This document shows positions 11,701-24,140 of a DNA stretch of 64,000 nt, piece by piece. Below the pieces are notes generated by a model that did not search any database, was not told the DNA's origin, and was given only the letters and a program-made list of their open reading frames with translations. Origin of the DNA: Uloborus plumipes (taxonomy: Eukaryota > Arthropoda > Arachnida > Araneae > Uloboridae). The number at the start of each line of letters is the position of its first letter. The stretch's first letter is position 1. Made by a program: the position numbers and the translations under genes. The stretch covers positions 62,001 through 126,000 of the forward strand of contig JAXGGA010001093.1 in assembly GCA_038373865.1 (NCBI GenBank), written 5' to 3'.

Positions 11701-14700
11701 GAAGATGGATTTATCGTAAATATGAAGCAGTCTGAATAAGTGTGCTCACAAGTACTGACATATGCGAAGTAATATGAATGGTAGTTAATTTCTACAAATT
11801 ATATTTCTAGCATATGTATAATTATGTGCAGTGTTTTAACTTTTTTTGCTCAAAATGCCTTGAGATTTCATTTAAAATAGTGGCATAGACCTTTGTAGAT
11901 AGCAAGAAGCGTGTACAATAGAAACTTTGACAGAGTGGGGAAAAAATTGCAAGTACGTTTACTCATAGTCATCGAGACTTTTTTGAAAGTGGAAAAAATA
12001 ATTTGATGTCAAAATAATGTTAAGTCAACGCCAAAAAATGATGACATCGCATGTTTTAACAACACGGTTCCTGTTTTCGAAACGTTTACTCAAAAGTTAT
12101 TAGAGGGTTACAGACAGACCAGACAAACACACATTTAACCCGCATCAAAATTCTACTTTCAAATTCATTTTTTAGATATCTATTTAGTAGTTTTACTTAC
12201 TTTTGATAATTTTTTGAATGATGGAATAAGACATTTTTAATTTTTTTTTTATTTTTGTATGTCTTTAAATTTGACGGGAAAGTAGACTAAAAATTAGTAG
12301 ATAAGAAGGCTTCTAGCTCTCTTTCATGTATGAAATATTCATCTGAAGACTGAGGGCTTCAGTTCTAAACTAAGAAGAAATGCCAAGATGTTTTGCTTCC
12401 AACGTAATGCATTGTTAATTCATGTTTAATATTAAAACTGTATCGAGTACCAGTCATTACCAAAAATTACAAATAACCACAGCATATAAAACTTAGTTCT
12501 GTATTTATTTTTATCTCATTCATTTTTTTCAATACCTTGAAAGGCATCATATCAGGTACTCTTTTAATTTTCTCTCCCCCCCCCCCTTTTTTTTTTTTCA
12601 TTTTTTGCTAACTGAATGACTTGATTTTCAAGTAGTCAAGTGCGTGGAATTATTCAAAATGAACTAGTTACAATAGATAAATTATTTTTACTTTTGTTCG
12701 GAGATTGTTCTTCAAGGGTGCAGGCTATCAATCAGAACACGACTTATTGTTTTAAATATAAACTAGCTGACCGCTGACCCATGCGAGTCATTCGCACTTG
12801 ACAGAAGGGACGCCAAAAACCGCTTTTTTTAAATACATTTTTTTTAATAACAGCAAAATTGTGAGCTGCTTGATTATTTTAGGCTGATAGCAGTTTTGAA
12901 AAATTAAAATGAGGTCTTTTTTTTTTTTTTTTGAATCTTGATAAAATATTATTAAATTTATCGTTCACTCACAGTAAAAAACACTTTTGTGAAATAATAT
13001 ATATACTGATGGAAAGTTGGATTAGACTTGTACTAAAGAAAAAACGAATGATAATAGTTTTCGGTCCAGACTCAAATTCATGTATTTCTCATCAAAGGCA
13101 TACGCTCTAAAAACCGCGCCAGTGCGTCCCTACTTTGAGATACTATTTATTGAAGTAATGAGTTCCACGAAACAGAAAAAAAAACTGTTTCTTAACGAAA
13201 AAAAAACAATTCTTAGGTCGCTAGTCTGTTTTTCGTCAGTAGTCTGCACGATAAGCTTTAAAATGAGATGTACATTACGGAATTTGATAAATAAAAAAGG
13301 GAAATCTAACGTGGTAATCATAAACTGGATAGAGAAATAATATATAAGAATATCAAAATCAATACATTAAGAAATATATATGCCATCCAAAAAATTAAAT
13401 TCAAAAATAAATGATTTTTCATCTTCCAGTATTGCATAAAAGTTTGCTGACGCAAATGGATAAAGACGTAAAAGAAAATTAAAAAAATAATAAGAAGAAG
13501 AATAAAAGTAAAAACATGGCAGAACAATGCGAAAAATTTAAATATTTAAAGCATATAGCTTACACCTGGAAACTATTTATGTGTTTTATGCACAATCGAA
13601 ATTTACATTCTTGTGCTTGAAATCTATTTATTATAATCTGTAACAAAAGCTTTAAGTATAACTAATAAATTCCAATTTATGGCAAATAGACAAGATCTGT
13701 TAATTACCACTAACGCAATTCACTACTATGACACAAAAACCAAACAATTTTGCAACTGAAAAAATAAATTAATATTAAGAAATAATATTTTGAAGTTTTT
13801 TAAATAACTATCTTAACGCATTTTTTTTTTTTTACAACTCCAGTTGTGGTTACTTCTAGATGATTCTTGATCATTTAACTGAATAAACATATTTAAATTG
13901 ATTTTTCAATTAACGAGAATCACTGTCATTATATTACAAGTTCAAAACAATATCTCTTCTTTAATCTTTTTAAGAGTTTAACACAAATTTATGAATGCTA
14001 AGAAATAGAACCACCTTTATTTAAACTTACATCAAAAATATTCTATTCGTTGTGCTTAACTGTTTAATTTTCCAAAATGGAAAACGGGTGATACTTTTTT
14101 TTTCTTCTTTTTTTTTTCCTTTATTGTCTTGTCAGAAAACTTTTATGTATCAATAAACAATTCTGCATCTTTACAAGTTGTATATAAAAAGAACTTTTCG
14201 CAAATATCCCACGAAAGAAGAAAACGCTTCGATTGGTAAACAGTTTTAAAATCATGCCCATTCGAATTTAACAACTTTAACTCATTCTTTTGACTTATTA
14301 TTTGGATGCAGTTATTCTTTTAAAAAGTCTACAAACTTTAGTCAGCGAAGAAGTTTCTGCCAAATTAATGAGTTTACAAACGGTATACAGTCACTTGTTT
14401 GTTCAATGCCAAAATTTCTTTTGTAAATGAGAAACTTAATATAAATTCAATTTTGTTAAAATAGAAATTTCCTAAGTTACAGATGCAATTCACAAAATTC
14501 GATCATACGTTATCAAGATATTTGCAATTCGCTGCGCCTGAAAGAAACATGGCAAAGAAGTATTTCAAAGACATCAAAGGAAACTCATCTTCAAACGGTC
14601 TTACACTTTCAAAGTGTTTGTATTCACACTAATTTTATATTGAATACAATAAACAAGTTATTGAACGAACCCTTTTCTAAACTATTTGCAAATCAGCTTT

Positions 14701-16258
14701 TCATTTTATTTGATAAAATGCCTTAATGACTAAATACAAATGCAGTTTCAAGAAAATTTTCCGATGGCACTAGTAGTTGGCAAATCCTGTTTTGAGAAAA
14801 AGCTGGAATTTTATGCAGATACTCTGGATATCTTATCTCATTAATCTGAAAGTTCTTTTAAATGCGAAAACTCGTTGTGTCAAAGGTTCTACTCTCTAAA
14901 TATCCGAATCTGTTTTATATAAATGTTTGTTTTCAGGATATGGAAAGTCAGTGAACCGCATTAGATGTGTCAGTTGCAACTTTTTCTTTGAAATTTCGAA
15001 AAGCAGCAGATCTTCGTCTCACGCTTGGGGGACCCCAGGCAGCGCTAAAATCTCATGAAAGAAAACAAACACACGAAGCTAGTATCTTCAATAGCAAACT
15101 ATAAAAGAGCGTGGTCGTAATTTCGATAGGACCATTTTGAATACGTGAATCTGTCGAAGTGTTAAAATCGGTGCTTGAAAAGAGTAAGGCTCGAATTCAA
15201 TTAGAGAAAATAAAATGTTGTTTTTGTTTACCAGTCTGAATTCAAACGAAACTTAATTAAATTTCAACAAGAGAATTCGGAAACTTTTGGATTTGTCGTT
15301 GTCTGAAAAAAAAATTAAAAATGACTGTTACTTTTAAATGAGTTAGGCCTCTTAATATTTTGATCTCTCAATGTTAGTAATCAGAAAAATGTTTTGCTTA
15401 CCCAAACCAAATAGCCACATTTTTATTAATAAAACATGTTAACTTAAATTAGAGCAAACGATTACACGTGACAAAATTTAAAATCTGGTTTTTCGCTCAT
15501 CAAGAAATATAGAACAAAAAATCACATTTTTGAAAGATCTCGCTAAAAGGCTAATTTCACATTACATGAAAGGGAATTACAACGAAGTTTGTTCAAAGAA
15601 TCTGAATTTTGTTTTGATGTGCCAATCCCACAGTATCCTTTTAGTTTACTCTATCACGGAATAAAAGTCAAAGAAAAAGGTGAAATGAAAGATCTCTAAA
15701 AAGTAAAAAAAAAAGTAAAATTGTTCATTTAAAAAATAGTGAAAAAAATACTAATGATAACTATACGGGAAAATTGTTTTAATCGGCTTTTTTTCTTTTT
15801 GTCTTTCGTAATATTTTTTAAGAAGTAGTTCGATTGAAATAAAAGATTTTTTTCCAAAAAAACACAAACCAGAGACTAGCCTTATTACCGCCTTATTCAC
15901 ATTTTCAATTTTTAAACTTTTCATTAAATTTTGAACAGTTAAAGAATAATAACTGATTCATGAATAAATCAAATTTTAACAGGTGGATTAAAACTCATTT
16001 CGGTTTAAAAAACCGATATAGACATTTACAGAATCTTACTTCGCTTTTACCGATTGCAAGGAATATTTATCAACAATTCAAGGGAAATGGAGAGCCGTAA
16101 TTGATCATGGTTGAGCTAAAAAGAAGTTTATAATCCAACAAATGGCAAACTAATCCACCTTTAAGAAGGATCATGCTCTTTTTCGGCCAATAACATACTT
16201 TGTCTCAAAATTCTTCGAATGGTTCCTATCTGCGCAAACATATTTAGTTCATTCCAGC
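11701..16258. other. AT-rich DNA, no gene seen
   Basis: No coding region or intact element is recognisable. There is a C/T homopolymer block near 12573-12598 and a segment starting AACTAGCTGACCGCTGACCC at about 12763 that resembles the end of a dispersed repeat. A slightly GC-richer patch at 15000-15060 has no supported frame. Confidence 0.5.
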
Positions 16259-16849
16259 CAGGGCCGGTCCTAGGGGCAAGCGGCATAAGCGACGATAAAT
16301 TGCAATGAATCAACAAAAAGAAAAGAGAGAGAAAGAGGCAGAAGGAAAAAAAAAACGAAATGAATTTAAATTGTGGGAAAAATCAATTTTTTTTTACCTT
16401 CTAATATTTGTAAAAGACTTTGAAATCTATTTCAAGACACTCAGTTACCTGACTCCCTTTTCTACACTGAAACCTTTCTTGACAATAGCATCGTGACGTC
16501 AGCGTGACTTTGCGTGACGTTAGCCTATGAAAAACGAGCCAGATAAAACGTCACAGCCTACTTGGCGAATTAGAGGAGATCGCTGACTGCTTGTGAGCTC
16601 TTATTGGCTCCGCCCATAGTGGTCTTCAGTGTCAAGTTAAGTTGCTTTCTAATATAGTTACCTGTCAGGAAGCGGTTCATTTCTGGCATTAGATTTTTAG
16701 ATTTGTAGACTGGGTGTCACTTGATCTCAATGGAATGATGGGTGGCTGATAAGGATGAGTTTGTATTAAGGAGAGATTACAACTCTTGAATCTCACTGAT
16801 TTTTATCATCTACCCTTTACTACATATCATGGGCTCTTAGATGTTGATC

Positions 16850-17690
16850 ACAAATGTTTCGAGCTTCAATTTTGAAATATTTCCATAGGAGAGCCTTGAA
16901 GCTCCCCAGTCTCCTAATCGCACCAAAAGTCGTCTAAAATTACGTTCTTTGAATTCAGTACCAGAAAGAAAAAAGAATGCGGGCAGTCTATAGGTGAATC
17001 TCAAACTCTCTCAGCATTGACGTTCGTCTGAAATTACGTTTTTAAAATATCAGTTCGAAAACTTTCCGAAGGAGAGTTTCAAACTCCATCCGTTCCTCAG
17101 AAGTCAAAAAAGCTGCTCTATAGTTGCAGTTTTTGAGACTTCCATTACAAATTATTTCTAACGGAGAGCCCCTAACCCTCCTCTTCTAACATATTTAAAG
17201 ACCATCTAAAATTCCGTTTGATAGGACTTTAGCTTCAAAAAGTCACCAGAGGAAAGTCTTTGAACTTAAATCCCAGCATTACAAGAGGTAATCTTGTTTA
17301 TTTGTTTATTTACAACACATATATTGAGCTCGTGTACTTGGTCACACAGGACTCGTTTATGAACTCACGTCCAAAATGACAGATAGTACAAGACAGAAAC
17401 ATAGTACAGGACAGAGTTTACGCTCACGGAGAAGGAAGTTCCAACCAGAGCGAAGGCGGGAATCGAACCCGCCGTCCTGGGCTTGCAAAGGAAGTGATCT
17501 TTAATCACGTTTTTACTACTTCAATTTTAAAAAATGTCCCGAAAAGACCGCGGGCATAGCTCTTCCCTTGATCACCAAAGATCGTCAAAAATGCCGTTTT
17601 CGGAATGTCACTTTCGAATTATTTTTCTTTTTATTAAGAGTCCCCTACCCAAATCCTTCCCCTAATGTTATCAGAATTGCATCGAATAAT
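16850..17690. repeat. Diverged ~90-bp tandem repeats inside the hAT-like element
   Basis: The motifs GTC(G/A)TCTAAAATTACGTTT, then CTTCAATTTTGAAAA, then AGGAGAGYCTTGAA(C/G)CTCC recur in the same order roughly every 85-100 bases, about seven or eight times. Units differ substantially, so the array is old. It is interrupted by the SINE at 17296-17493, and the repeat register resumes on the other side. Confidence 0.6.
17296..17493 (-). mobile_element. tRNA-derived SINE fragment
   Basis: On the minus strand the head holds a tRNA B-box, GGTTCGATTCC, inside a palindromic GCGGG/CCCGC arm. The far end finishes in an AAATAAACAAATAAA tail. The flanks GTAATCTT (17288-17295) and GTGATCTT (17494-17501) look like a slightly diverged target duplication. 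The tRNA-like head is truncated and no complete A-box is visible. The body resembles the SINE near 51.5-51.8 kb (shared ACAG/GACAG-rich middle), suggesting one family. Confidence 0.6.
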
Positions 17691-18130
17691 TTTATAATTG
17701 CGTCGAAATGTCTTAGAATTGCGTTTTCAAAACTTGAATGCAAAAAATATGTTAATTAGGATACCAATTTATAAAAACTAATTGCAAATTCTATTTTTCA
17801 GCGAGAATGTTACACTACTTTTCAGAGTATTCATTAAATAAATGATGATTTATGTAAATTTAATCATGAAATAAATCCATTTTTACGGCCTTTTGTTATT
17901 TTATTCTCATCCTTTCTTCAAGTCAAGTCAACGTTTCTAAGTTTCTTAAGATTCAATCGATGTTATGTAAACTTTGAAGATTTTATCTCAAAAATATAAC
18001 GTATACAGAAAAAGTTTTTAGGTTAAATTTACGTATCCTGGTAGCAAACGCTATATGGGAGAAAGAAAAAAAAGGAGGGGTGCCAAATTATAGTCCGCTT
18101 GTGTGGAATTTTTCAGTTGGACCGGCTCTG

Positions 18131-19513
18131 ATAGCAGACAACTGTTCCAAATCAAAACTTACGACATCATTAGTTAAAGAACTTAGTTATCCAACTTGAA
18201 AATGAATTGATGAAGATTGTATAAGTTACTACTTTTAATTAAATTTAATATTATAGTATAAAAACATAAAGGAACCGCATTGCAATGAGCCCTTTTTCAA
18301 ATATATACTGAGCAACAAAATCAACATACATGCTTATAGCATTATTATTATTTTTTAATCATCTGGAAATTATATTACATCTAGAATCCACGATTTGCTC
18401 CTAATTACAATAGTTAGTCCGATCGAATATCTGCACTGGAGCGACAAAGCATATGATATTATCATACACCTCGTCTACCACTTATATCGGTCTACATATC
18501 GGCCAAAGTGTAGAGTTCATAAACACCCGCAGTATACTTGGTAAACACCAATAAGGCTTAAATTTGGTTTCAAAAGTTCGCTTTTCTATTGAGAAACCTT
18601 ATAAATACCCTCACCCAAATATTACGTTCCTTTAGAGACCTTGCTCCTGTTGAAATTGAGAAAATTTCCGGAAATTTCCTAGGAGGTTTACCCGTCTCGA
18701 AAAACTGCGAAAGTGAATCCTTACAATGTAATTCTGAAAAGGAAGTCTCCGAAGTGAGCGCCCCAAGTGTGATTTATTTTACTTCAAGATATATTTAAAC
18801 GGATATATTAATCGAATATCAGCTAGTATTAAGATATAGTACTCGTTCTTACGGTAAAACAGTAGATATTTTAGGGAACATGAATTGGAGGGTATAGAAG
18901 TAACTGAGCCATTTATGTTTTGTTGGGGTTACTCAAACGTTTATCGTTAAAACGTAAGAGTTTTTAAATCTATGCACATGCAACTTTACCAGTCTTAAGT
19001 AGTGCGTTAGAATATTTTTCAGCTGTTAGAAAAAATCAAAAGTGTCATAGTGTTAAATGCTGTAATAGAATATAAAATACATGGAGAACGCTAAGTATGC
19101 TCCAATCGTACTGTGGCAATTTATATTTATTTCAAAATTGTCCTTAAGTAATACGACAAGCGTAAATTGTTCGGTATAATCAAAAATTATTTATACGTAT
19201 TTTTTTTATTTCAAATTATGTTTACATGTTTAGTGCTAAGAATATATTCTAATCATCGAAACTTAGAACATATCATCACGAGTTTCAGATTGTTCTATTT
19301 TTTACTAATGCATTATCATTACAATAATTGGTGCTATCAATGTATGAAGCCTTATAAACAGCTTATAAGAATTAAAAATACCGAATCTTATTAATAAACG
19401 CTTTTCTCACTTCCATTGATAATACATCAAACATTGGTAAAATCCTGTTATCTTATGTTACTTTAAATGCATGCTGTAGCTTGGACCGAAATATTCTTGG
19501 TTTAAAGCAAATA
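18131..19513. other. AT-rich DNA with one weak exon candidate
   Basis: Apart from the exon-like stretch at 18636-18753, nothing recognisable is present. Open frames are short and AT-driven. Confidence 0.5.
18636..18753 (+). CDS. Possible internal exon of an unidentified host gene
   Basis: A pyrimidine-rich acceptor (TTACGTTCCTTTAG) precedes 118 bases that are open in one frame and end at GAA/GTGAGC, a good donor. The encoded peptide includes DLAPVEIEKISGNF and a Glu/Ser-rich end. It is more GC-balanced than its flanks. I do not recognise a family. A chance match to splice signals remains quite possible, since the frame is short and no partner exon is visible nearby. Confidence 0.25.
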
Positions 19514-20463
19514 CACCCTTGTGCAAATTATTTGAAACAAACTCGAAAAATTGAGAAAACTAAAAAAAGAACTCTTTTGTTTAAATTTATCTAAAACCAA
19601 AAGTTTTCATAACATAATATGATGTCTACAACATTTTGTAAACATTTGGAAACGATTCGCCATGAAATCTATCAATTTTTTACCCTCATTTATAATATGT
19701 GTATCTATTAATTAGCGCAGTGATTAGCTTCTCCATAGTTGAACAGTCCTCATGCGATAGTCGATTTTTGCATGTAGCCCAAAGATTATCCATTGGATTG
19801 ATATCAGGAGAGCTTAGGTTATTTAGATATCTCAATTTGGCTTTCAGACATGAATTGCTTGGTCATTTGGACGCATGGCAAGGGGCTAAATCCTGCTGGA
19901 AAATACCGTTTCATTGGGTATCGTTCCTTCAATACTAGTAAAGCATTTTAGTTCCAGAACAGCAATAGATTTCTCAGAATACATCATACTATCAACATCC
20001 TTCAAGGAACCAACCCCATTGTAACCGAGACAACCCCAAAACATCTTTTTAGGGTGATTTACAAATGTCTTCATGTGGAAAACCTGAATTATTTCACCTG
20101 AAGATCTTCGTACGTCTTGGGTTCGTTGACCTTGGATAATGAAATGAATTTTGTCACTAAATAGTCGTTTCCTCCAATGTTTAGCTGCTCAATTCTTATA
20201 TTTCAACACCCACAAATAGCGATTTTTCTTCATTGGTAGAGTCAGAAGCTGTTTCTTTATAAACCGATAAACTAGCCGACAGGTACAATAAGGTGCCTTT
20301 GAACACTAGATAAGCTTCTGATTAGTGGAAATTGATGATAGGCAAAGGATTCAAGTATCGCATCATATTTTTACTAATTTTAGCACAATCATTGAAGAAT
20401 AAAGGTATAATTTTAAAGTCATGAAAAAAAAATATTTTGTTTCAATTAATTTGCACAAGGGTT
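19514..20463 (-). mobile_element. Tc1-type transposon, decayed
   Basis: The ends are inverted: the left begins CACCCTTGTGCAAATTATTTG and the right, reverse-complemented, ACCCTTGTGCAAATTAATTG. TA lies outside each (19512-19513 and 20464-20465), as for Tc1/mariner insertion. The 950-bp body carries a frameshifted DDE-type transposase on the minus strand. It is shorter than a complete Tc1 element, and the N-terminal DNA-binding part is poorly preserved. Confidence 0.85.
19700..20250 (-). pseudogene. Tc1-like transposase, frameshifted
   Basis: Reading right to left in shifting frames, the catalytic landmarks appear in order. FSDKIHF holds the first Asp (about 20150-20170). HPKKMFWGCLGYNGVGSL follows in the 62-residue open piece at 19886-20074. 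FQQDLAPCHASK holds the second Asp (about 19880). SPDINPMDNLWA corresponds to the third acidic site, with Asp where this family usually has Glu. At least one frameshift separates the central and C-terminal blocks, and a stop follows CHASK. The protein would have cut and rejoined DNA at TA sites. It cannot be made intact from this copy. Confidence 0.8.
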
Positions 20464-20951
20464 TAAATAGTGCTATTCACCACAAATCAGGGCTCTAAAA
20501 TGCAGTAAATAACAGTTTCCTATGTAATTAAAATACCAAATCTTCCAATAATAATCCATAAACTCGTTAAATACTTGAAGTTAATTAAGGTAATTTTCAT
20601 CTTAAATAATCCGCAAATTACTTTAATCCATAATTGGTAAAACTATCGGAAGAAAAGCGTTTAGTGTGAATGACCTAGTAATGCAGTTCCGGAAGTAGAG
20701 TTTTTATTTTCTAATCCGAATTTCTAGAGTAGAATTTTTTTGCGATCAATGCGAAGGTAAATATGGTGTCTTGTAACGTCATTAGGGAACAGGCTTTTTT
20801 TTTTAGGTTTTATTTATTTATTTATAATTTGTACGTAACTTATATTTTTCTTGTTTATTTATTTTGTGTTACTAGTTGAGAGAGTTTTATTGCATCAGCT
20901 TGATTAGTAACTTATAGGCGAGACTGGGTCCCGCCGATACAGGAGTAAGTG
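20464..20951. other. AT-rich spacer between Tc1 and hAT insertions
   Basis: No gene or repeat boundary is visible. A short TTTATTTATTTA run lies near 20812-20826. Confidence 0.5.
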
Positions 20952-21219
20952 CAGGAGCGGATACAAGGGAGGGGCAATGGGACGATCATCACTCCCTTGA
21001 GGCCCTTCCATCAGAAAATTTTTGACGTCGAAGTTTAAAAAAAAAATTAGACGAGTTTTAATGACGTTGAAGGAAGGAAGTTTGGGCTCTCGCCCAGAAA
21101 TTTTTCGAAATTGAAGTCCGAAACCTATGTGATCAATATTTGCGAACCAGAATACATAATAAAAAGTAATTAATGAAATCAACTGCCCCTCCCTTGAAAA
21201 AATTCTGAATCCGCCATTG
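20952..21219. mobile_element. hAT MITE with exact 8-bp target duplication
   Basis: The octamer AGTAAGTG occurs immediately outside both ends (20944-20951 and 21220-21227). The left end is CAGGAGCGGATACAAGGG and the right, reverse-complemented, CAATGGCGGATTCAG, with AGGGAGGGGCA in both subterminal regions. At 268 bp it has no coding capacity and would need a transposase from elsewhere. The exact duplication shows that both boundaries are intact. Confidence 0.9.
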
Positions 21220-21309
21220 AGTAAGTGGATACAAGGGCTTCAGTTTAGACATGTGTATGTGCCGAAAACGAATACTCTTTTGAGGAAGTCACATACGCAG
21301 CCTGATTTG

Positions 21310-22388
21310 CAGGGCCGCCGTTTGAGGGGGGATACTGGACCTCTAGTACCGGACCCCGGAGCTTTGGGGGGCCCGTAAGGTTATGAACATGTTTTTCCAG
21401 TAATAGTGTCGATAATTTCATCCAAAAAAAAAAAAAAAAAAGCTGTTTTTCAAAAAAAAAAAGAAAATTTTTTCTTTCCATTGCCGATTCTCAATATGAA
21501 ACAATTGCTTGTACAAACACTAATGAATGAAACACGCTTGCGCAAAGGAAAATGCACCGCTTTCCAAAAGCTACAGAAACTCGTCAAACGTAAAACCAAG
21601 TCTAAACTGTCATTGACAAATGAAGGGCCAGGGGGGAAAAGATGAGAGTCAATTTTTCGGCAATTTTGAGATATTAGCGCTATCTAGGGGCTATGAAGTA
21701 GTAATATCATCTGGTAGAACAACAAGCGGGAAAAAAGATGAGAAGCGACGCATGAAAACTCGAAAAACTACATGAGGAACGACGAGAAATCAAACTTTGT
21801 TCTTCGTTTTTCTCGAAATCGCATTTTGGTCACTGTCATTTTTTTTCCCTCTGGCCCTTCAAATGTCTCTTGCACTTTAAGAACAAGAATCAAGTAGCCC
21901 GTGGTCACTTATCTCAGACATGAAAAGTTATCCAACTTTTTCTGTATCCAGATACTGTATTTAAAAATATATTTTTACAAAAACTTCGAATTACAGTTTT
22001 TAAATTTACATTAAAATTTAAAAATTCAGTTGTAAGCAACTAAACAATGCAATATTACATGTGAATGCGATTTCAAACTATTAATTTTGAAGTTTGTCGA
22101 ACCAAACGTCAAAAATTGTGTTTTTCCGTTTTCAAACTTGTCGTTTCGTGTAAAAAAAGTATTAAAATCATCTGACGATACAAATAACGTGAAAATAAAA
22201 TCTGGTGCACACTTTCGTAACTAAAAAAAAAGTTTTGCCGAAAAAAATTATTTTTCTCCATTTTTTTTTTTTTTACAATTGCAAATGTGCTGAAACGACG
22301 GCATAAAAATATGCAACTGGAGGGGGGTGCATGGGGGGCCCGGCATTAAAACTGGTACCGGGTCCCATCTCTCGTAGCGGCGGCCCTG
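21310..22388. mobile_element. hAT-type non-autonomous transposon, 1.08 kb
   Basis: CTGATTTG is duplicated exactly outside both ends (21302-21309 and 22389-22396). The terminal inverted repeat is CAGGGCCGCCG, with a subterminal GGGGGGCCCG block mirrored at the far end. The interior contains poly-A/T tracts and no frame resembling a transposase. It lies about 90 bp from the shorter hAT MITE to its left, which has different ends, so the two are separate insertions. Confidence 0.9.
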
Positions 22389-22644
22389 CTGATTTGACCT
22401 ACGTATGAGAGATAACTTCTCTTTTTTGTTAGAGAGAACTTTTCTTTTTTGTTTGAGAGTTATTGTAATGAAATCGTTTTCTGTGCCCCAAAATAAATAA
22501 ATGGTTTGATATTAACTGCAGTATAGAGTTTTTATGCAATTTATCATATTAAGCAAGATACTATACTATGTTCCCTGACTGAAAGACTTGATTTCACCTA
22601 TGAAAAGTTGCTTATATTATCTACAGGTGGAGGACAAAATAATA

Positions 22645-22819
22645 CAGTCGACGCTCGTTATAACGACCACACGTTATAAAGACCATCTAATATAACGGCC
22701 GGTGAGAAAATCCCCAACTGTATCCCAATATACTCTATGTTCCACCTCTTATAGCGACCATTCGTTATAAAGGCCGTTTTCTGTAGGACGGAGACGGTCG
22801 TTATATCGAGCGTCGACTG
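22645..22819. mobile_element. 175-bp Tigger/pogo-type MITE
   Basis: TA flanks each end (22643-22644 and 22820-22821). The inverted repeats are CAGTCGACGCTCGTTATAAC and its near-complement, and internal copies of TTATAA(C/A)GACC/GGCCG echo them. The CAGTCGA start is typical of Tigger-type pogo elements. It is non-coding and the same length as the MITE at 53636-53810. Confidence 0.9.
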
Positions 22820-22854
22820 TACTAACACCAGTAAAAGAATGAAAAATCTTTATT

Positions 22855-23345
22855 AACAGGGGGTTAGGCCACCCTTTGACTAAAGTACAGATTTAATGCG
22901 ACTTGGAATAGATGTTTAAAGGTCATCGACACTATTTAAAGGAGTATAAATGAATTCTTCCCGTAAAAAGTTCCCTAATTCCGAAATCTGAATCGAGGTA
23001 GAAATCGGGAATGAGATTTAGACTCCAAATCATCCTATAAATACTCAACAATAATCAAGTCCGGGGAGTGAGGGGGCAAGACTAGATGTTCAACTTCATC
23101 TTCATGCTCTTTGAAATGTGGATAACATTCGTTTTGAAAAAGCAGTCGCTCTCCAGGGAATACAGTCTGGGCAAAATGATGGACATGATCTCCTAGAATG
23201 CTTAAATAGTAATTGGATTTGATCCTCCCGCGCATAATAACAAGTGGCCTAAGACGGCGTCAATATATCGCACTCCATCCCATAAGAGACTCACACTCAT
23301 GTCGGCAAGAGGTAATCAGGATGAAAGGCTTCTCTATGCGTTCTC
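22855..23345 (-). pseudogene. Tc1 transposase C-terminal fragment
   Basis: The open piece at 23035-23235 reads YYLSILGDHVHHFAQTVFPG, then FQNECYP where Tc1 transposases have the second catalytic Asp block, then HSPDLIIVEYL, which keeps the SPDLN.IE-like third site. Upstream in a shifted frame SLMGWSAI fits the GGSxMxWGAIS block; downstream DDLESKSHSRF and a QRVA end fit the C-terminus. The second Asp is lost and there are frameshifts, so it is inactive. No flanking inverted repeats are apparent; the A-rich DNA to the right probably replaced the N-terminal half. Confidence 0.75.
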
Positions 23346-23835
23346 TAGACATAAAATTAAAAAAAGAAAAAAAAGTAAAAAGTAACATGACGTTGCAAAA
23401 GATTGATGAGTGTTATATTTAGACGTTAAATATTAGTTTAAAAAAATTTCAATACAATGAAGCATGAAAAATAACAAAAAGAAAAAGAGAAACTAAAAAA
23501 AACAAATGAAATTATTCAAAGCAAAGAAATAAGGAGAAGAGAAGAAAGATAATGAAGGAAACATAACGACAAACGAATAAAAGCAGGCGTTATCAATTTG
23601 AACGAATGAACTTACCCGTTCAGAAATAAGATGTTTTACATCACATAAAAATAATTAAAAATCAAGAACAACTTACAAAAAATAAATAAATAAAAATTAG
23701 TTACAAATGCATGCATTTAACAAAAAAGGAAATAAATAAACAAACAAACGGTCTCGGATTTGATGTGCGCAATGAACTTGACTCTGAAAAAAAGTTGAGA
23801 ACAAAACATTTAATGTATTCAGAAGTCGGGCCGCA
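23346..23835. other. A-rich spacer
   Basis: Purine-rich DNA with many AAATAAA/AAAGAAA words. No gene or repeat boundary is recognised. Confidence 0.5.
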
Positions 23836-24140
23836 AGAAAAACGCAAGTTTCCAATCAGCGCCTCCTTGCGAAGGTTCGGCAAAGGACCGGCGCCTCCGA
23901 GAGAGTGCGGTGGAACGGCTTCCCGTACCCTCTAGGTTAGAATGCGGCGAAATATCTCTCGTGTCGTCTCCATAGCGACCGGGCATCATCCTGACAGAGA
24001 AGCACTACTAATTGGTATTGGGTGCGAGCGGGAGAAGCGCCAGAAACCGGGGGTAAATTCTCCATCTCTCTTACCCCGAGGTACAACGCTGGGGTGTCTA
24101 AAAGTAGCTTGAGGATAGATGACACATACTCACTTTGTGT
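23836..24140. promoter_or_regulatory. GC-rich island with an RFX X-box-like palindrome
   Basis: This is one of the few GC-rich blocks not explained by a transposon. It contains GTCTCCATAGCGAC at 23966-23979, which fits the RFX X-box pattern GTnnCCATrGnnAC, and a CCAAT-like CCAATCAGCGCC near 23856. Frames across it are short. A promoter or enhancer is a reasonable guess; direction and target gene are unknown. Confidence 0.3.

Larger units (their letters stand above)
16259..18130. mobile_element. hAT-like non-autonomous transposon
   Basis: The left end starts CAGGGCCGGTCCTAGGGG and the right end finishes GGACCGGCTCTG, giving a short inverted repeat (CAGRGCCGGTCC) of hAT style. The flanking octamers ATTCCAGC and ATAGCAGA agree at only five of eight positions, so the target duplication is decayed or absent. 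Inside the left end is a CRE-like TGACGTCA word and a CCAAT/GC-box-like ATTGGCTCCGCCC. The interior is then mostly roughly 90-bp tandem repeats with no transposase frame. A SINE lies inside. The superfamily call depends on the end sequence alone. Confidence 0.55.
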
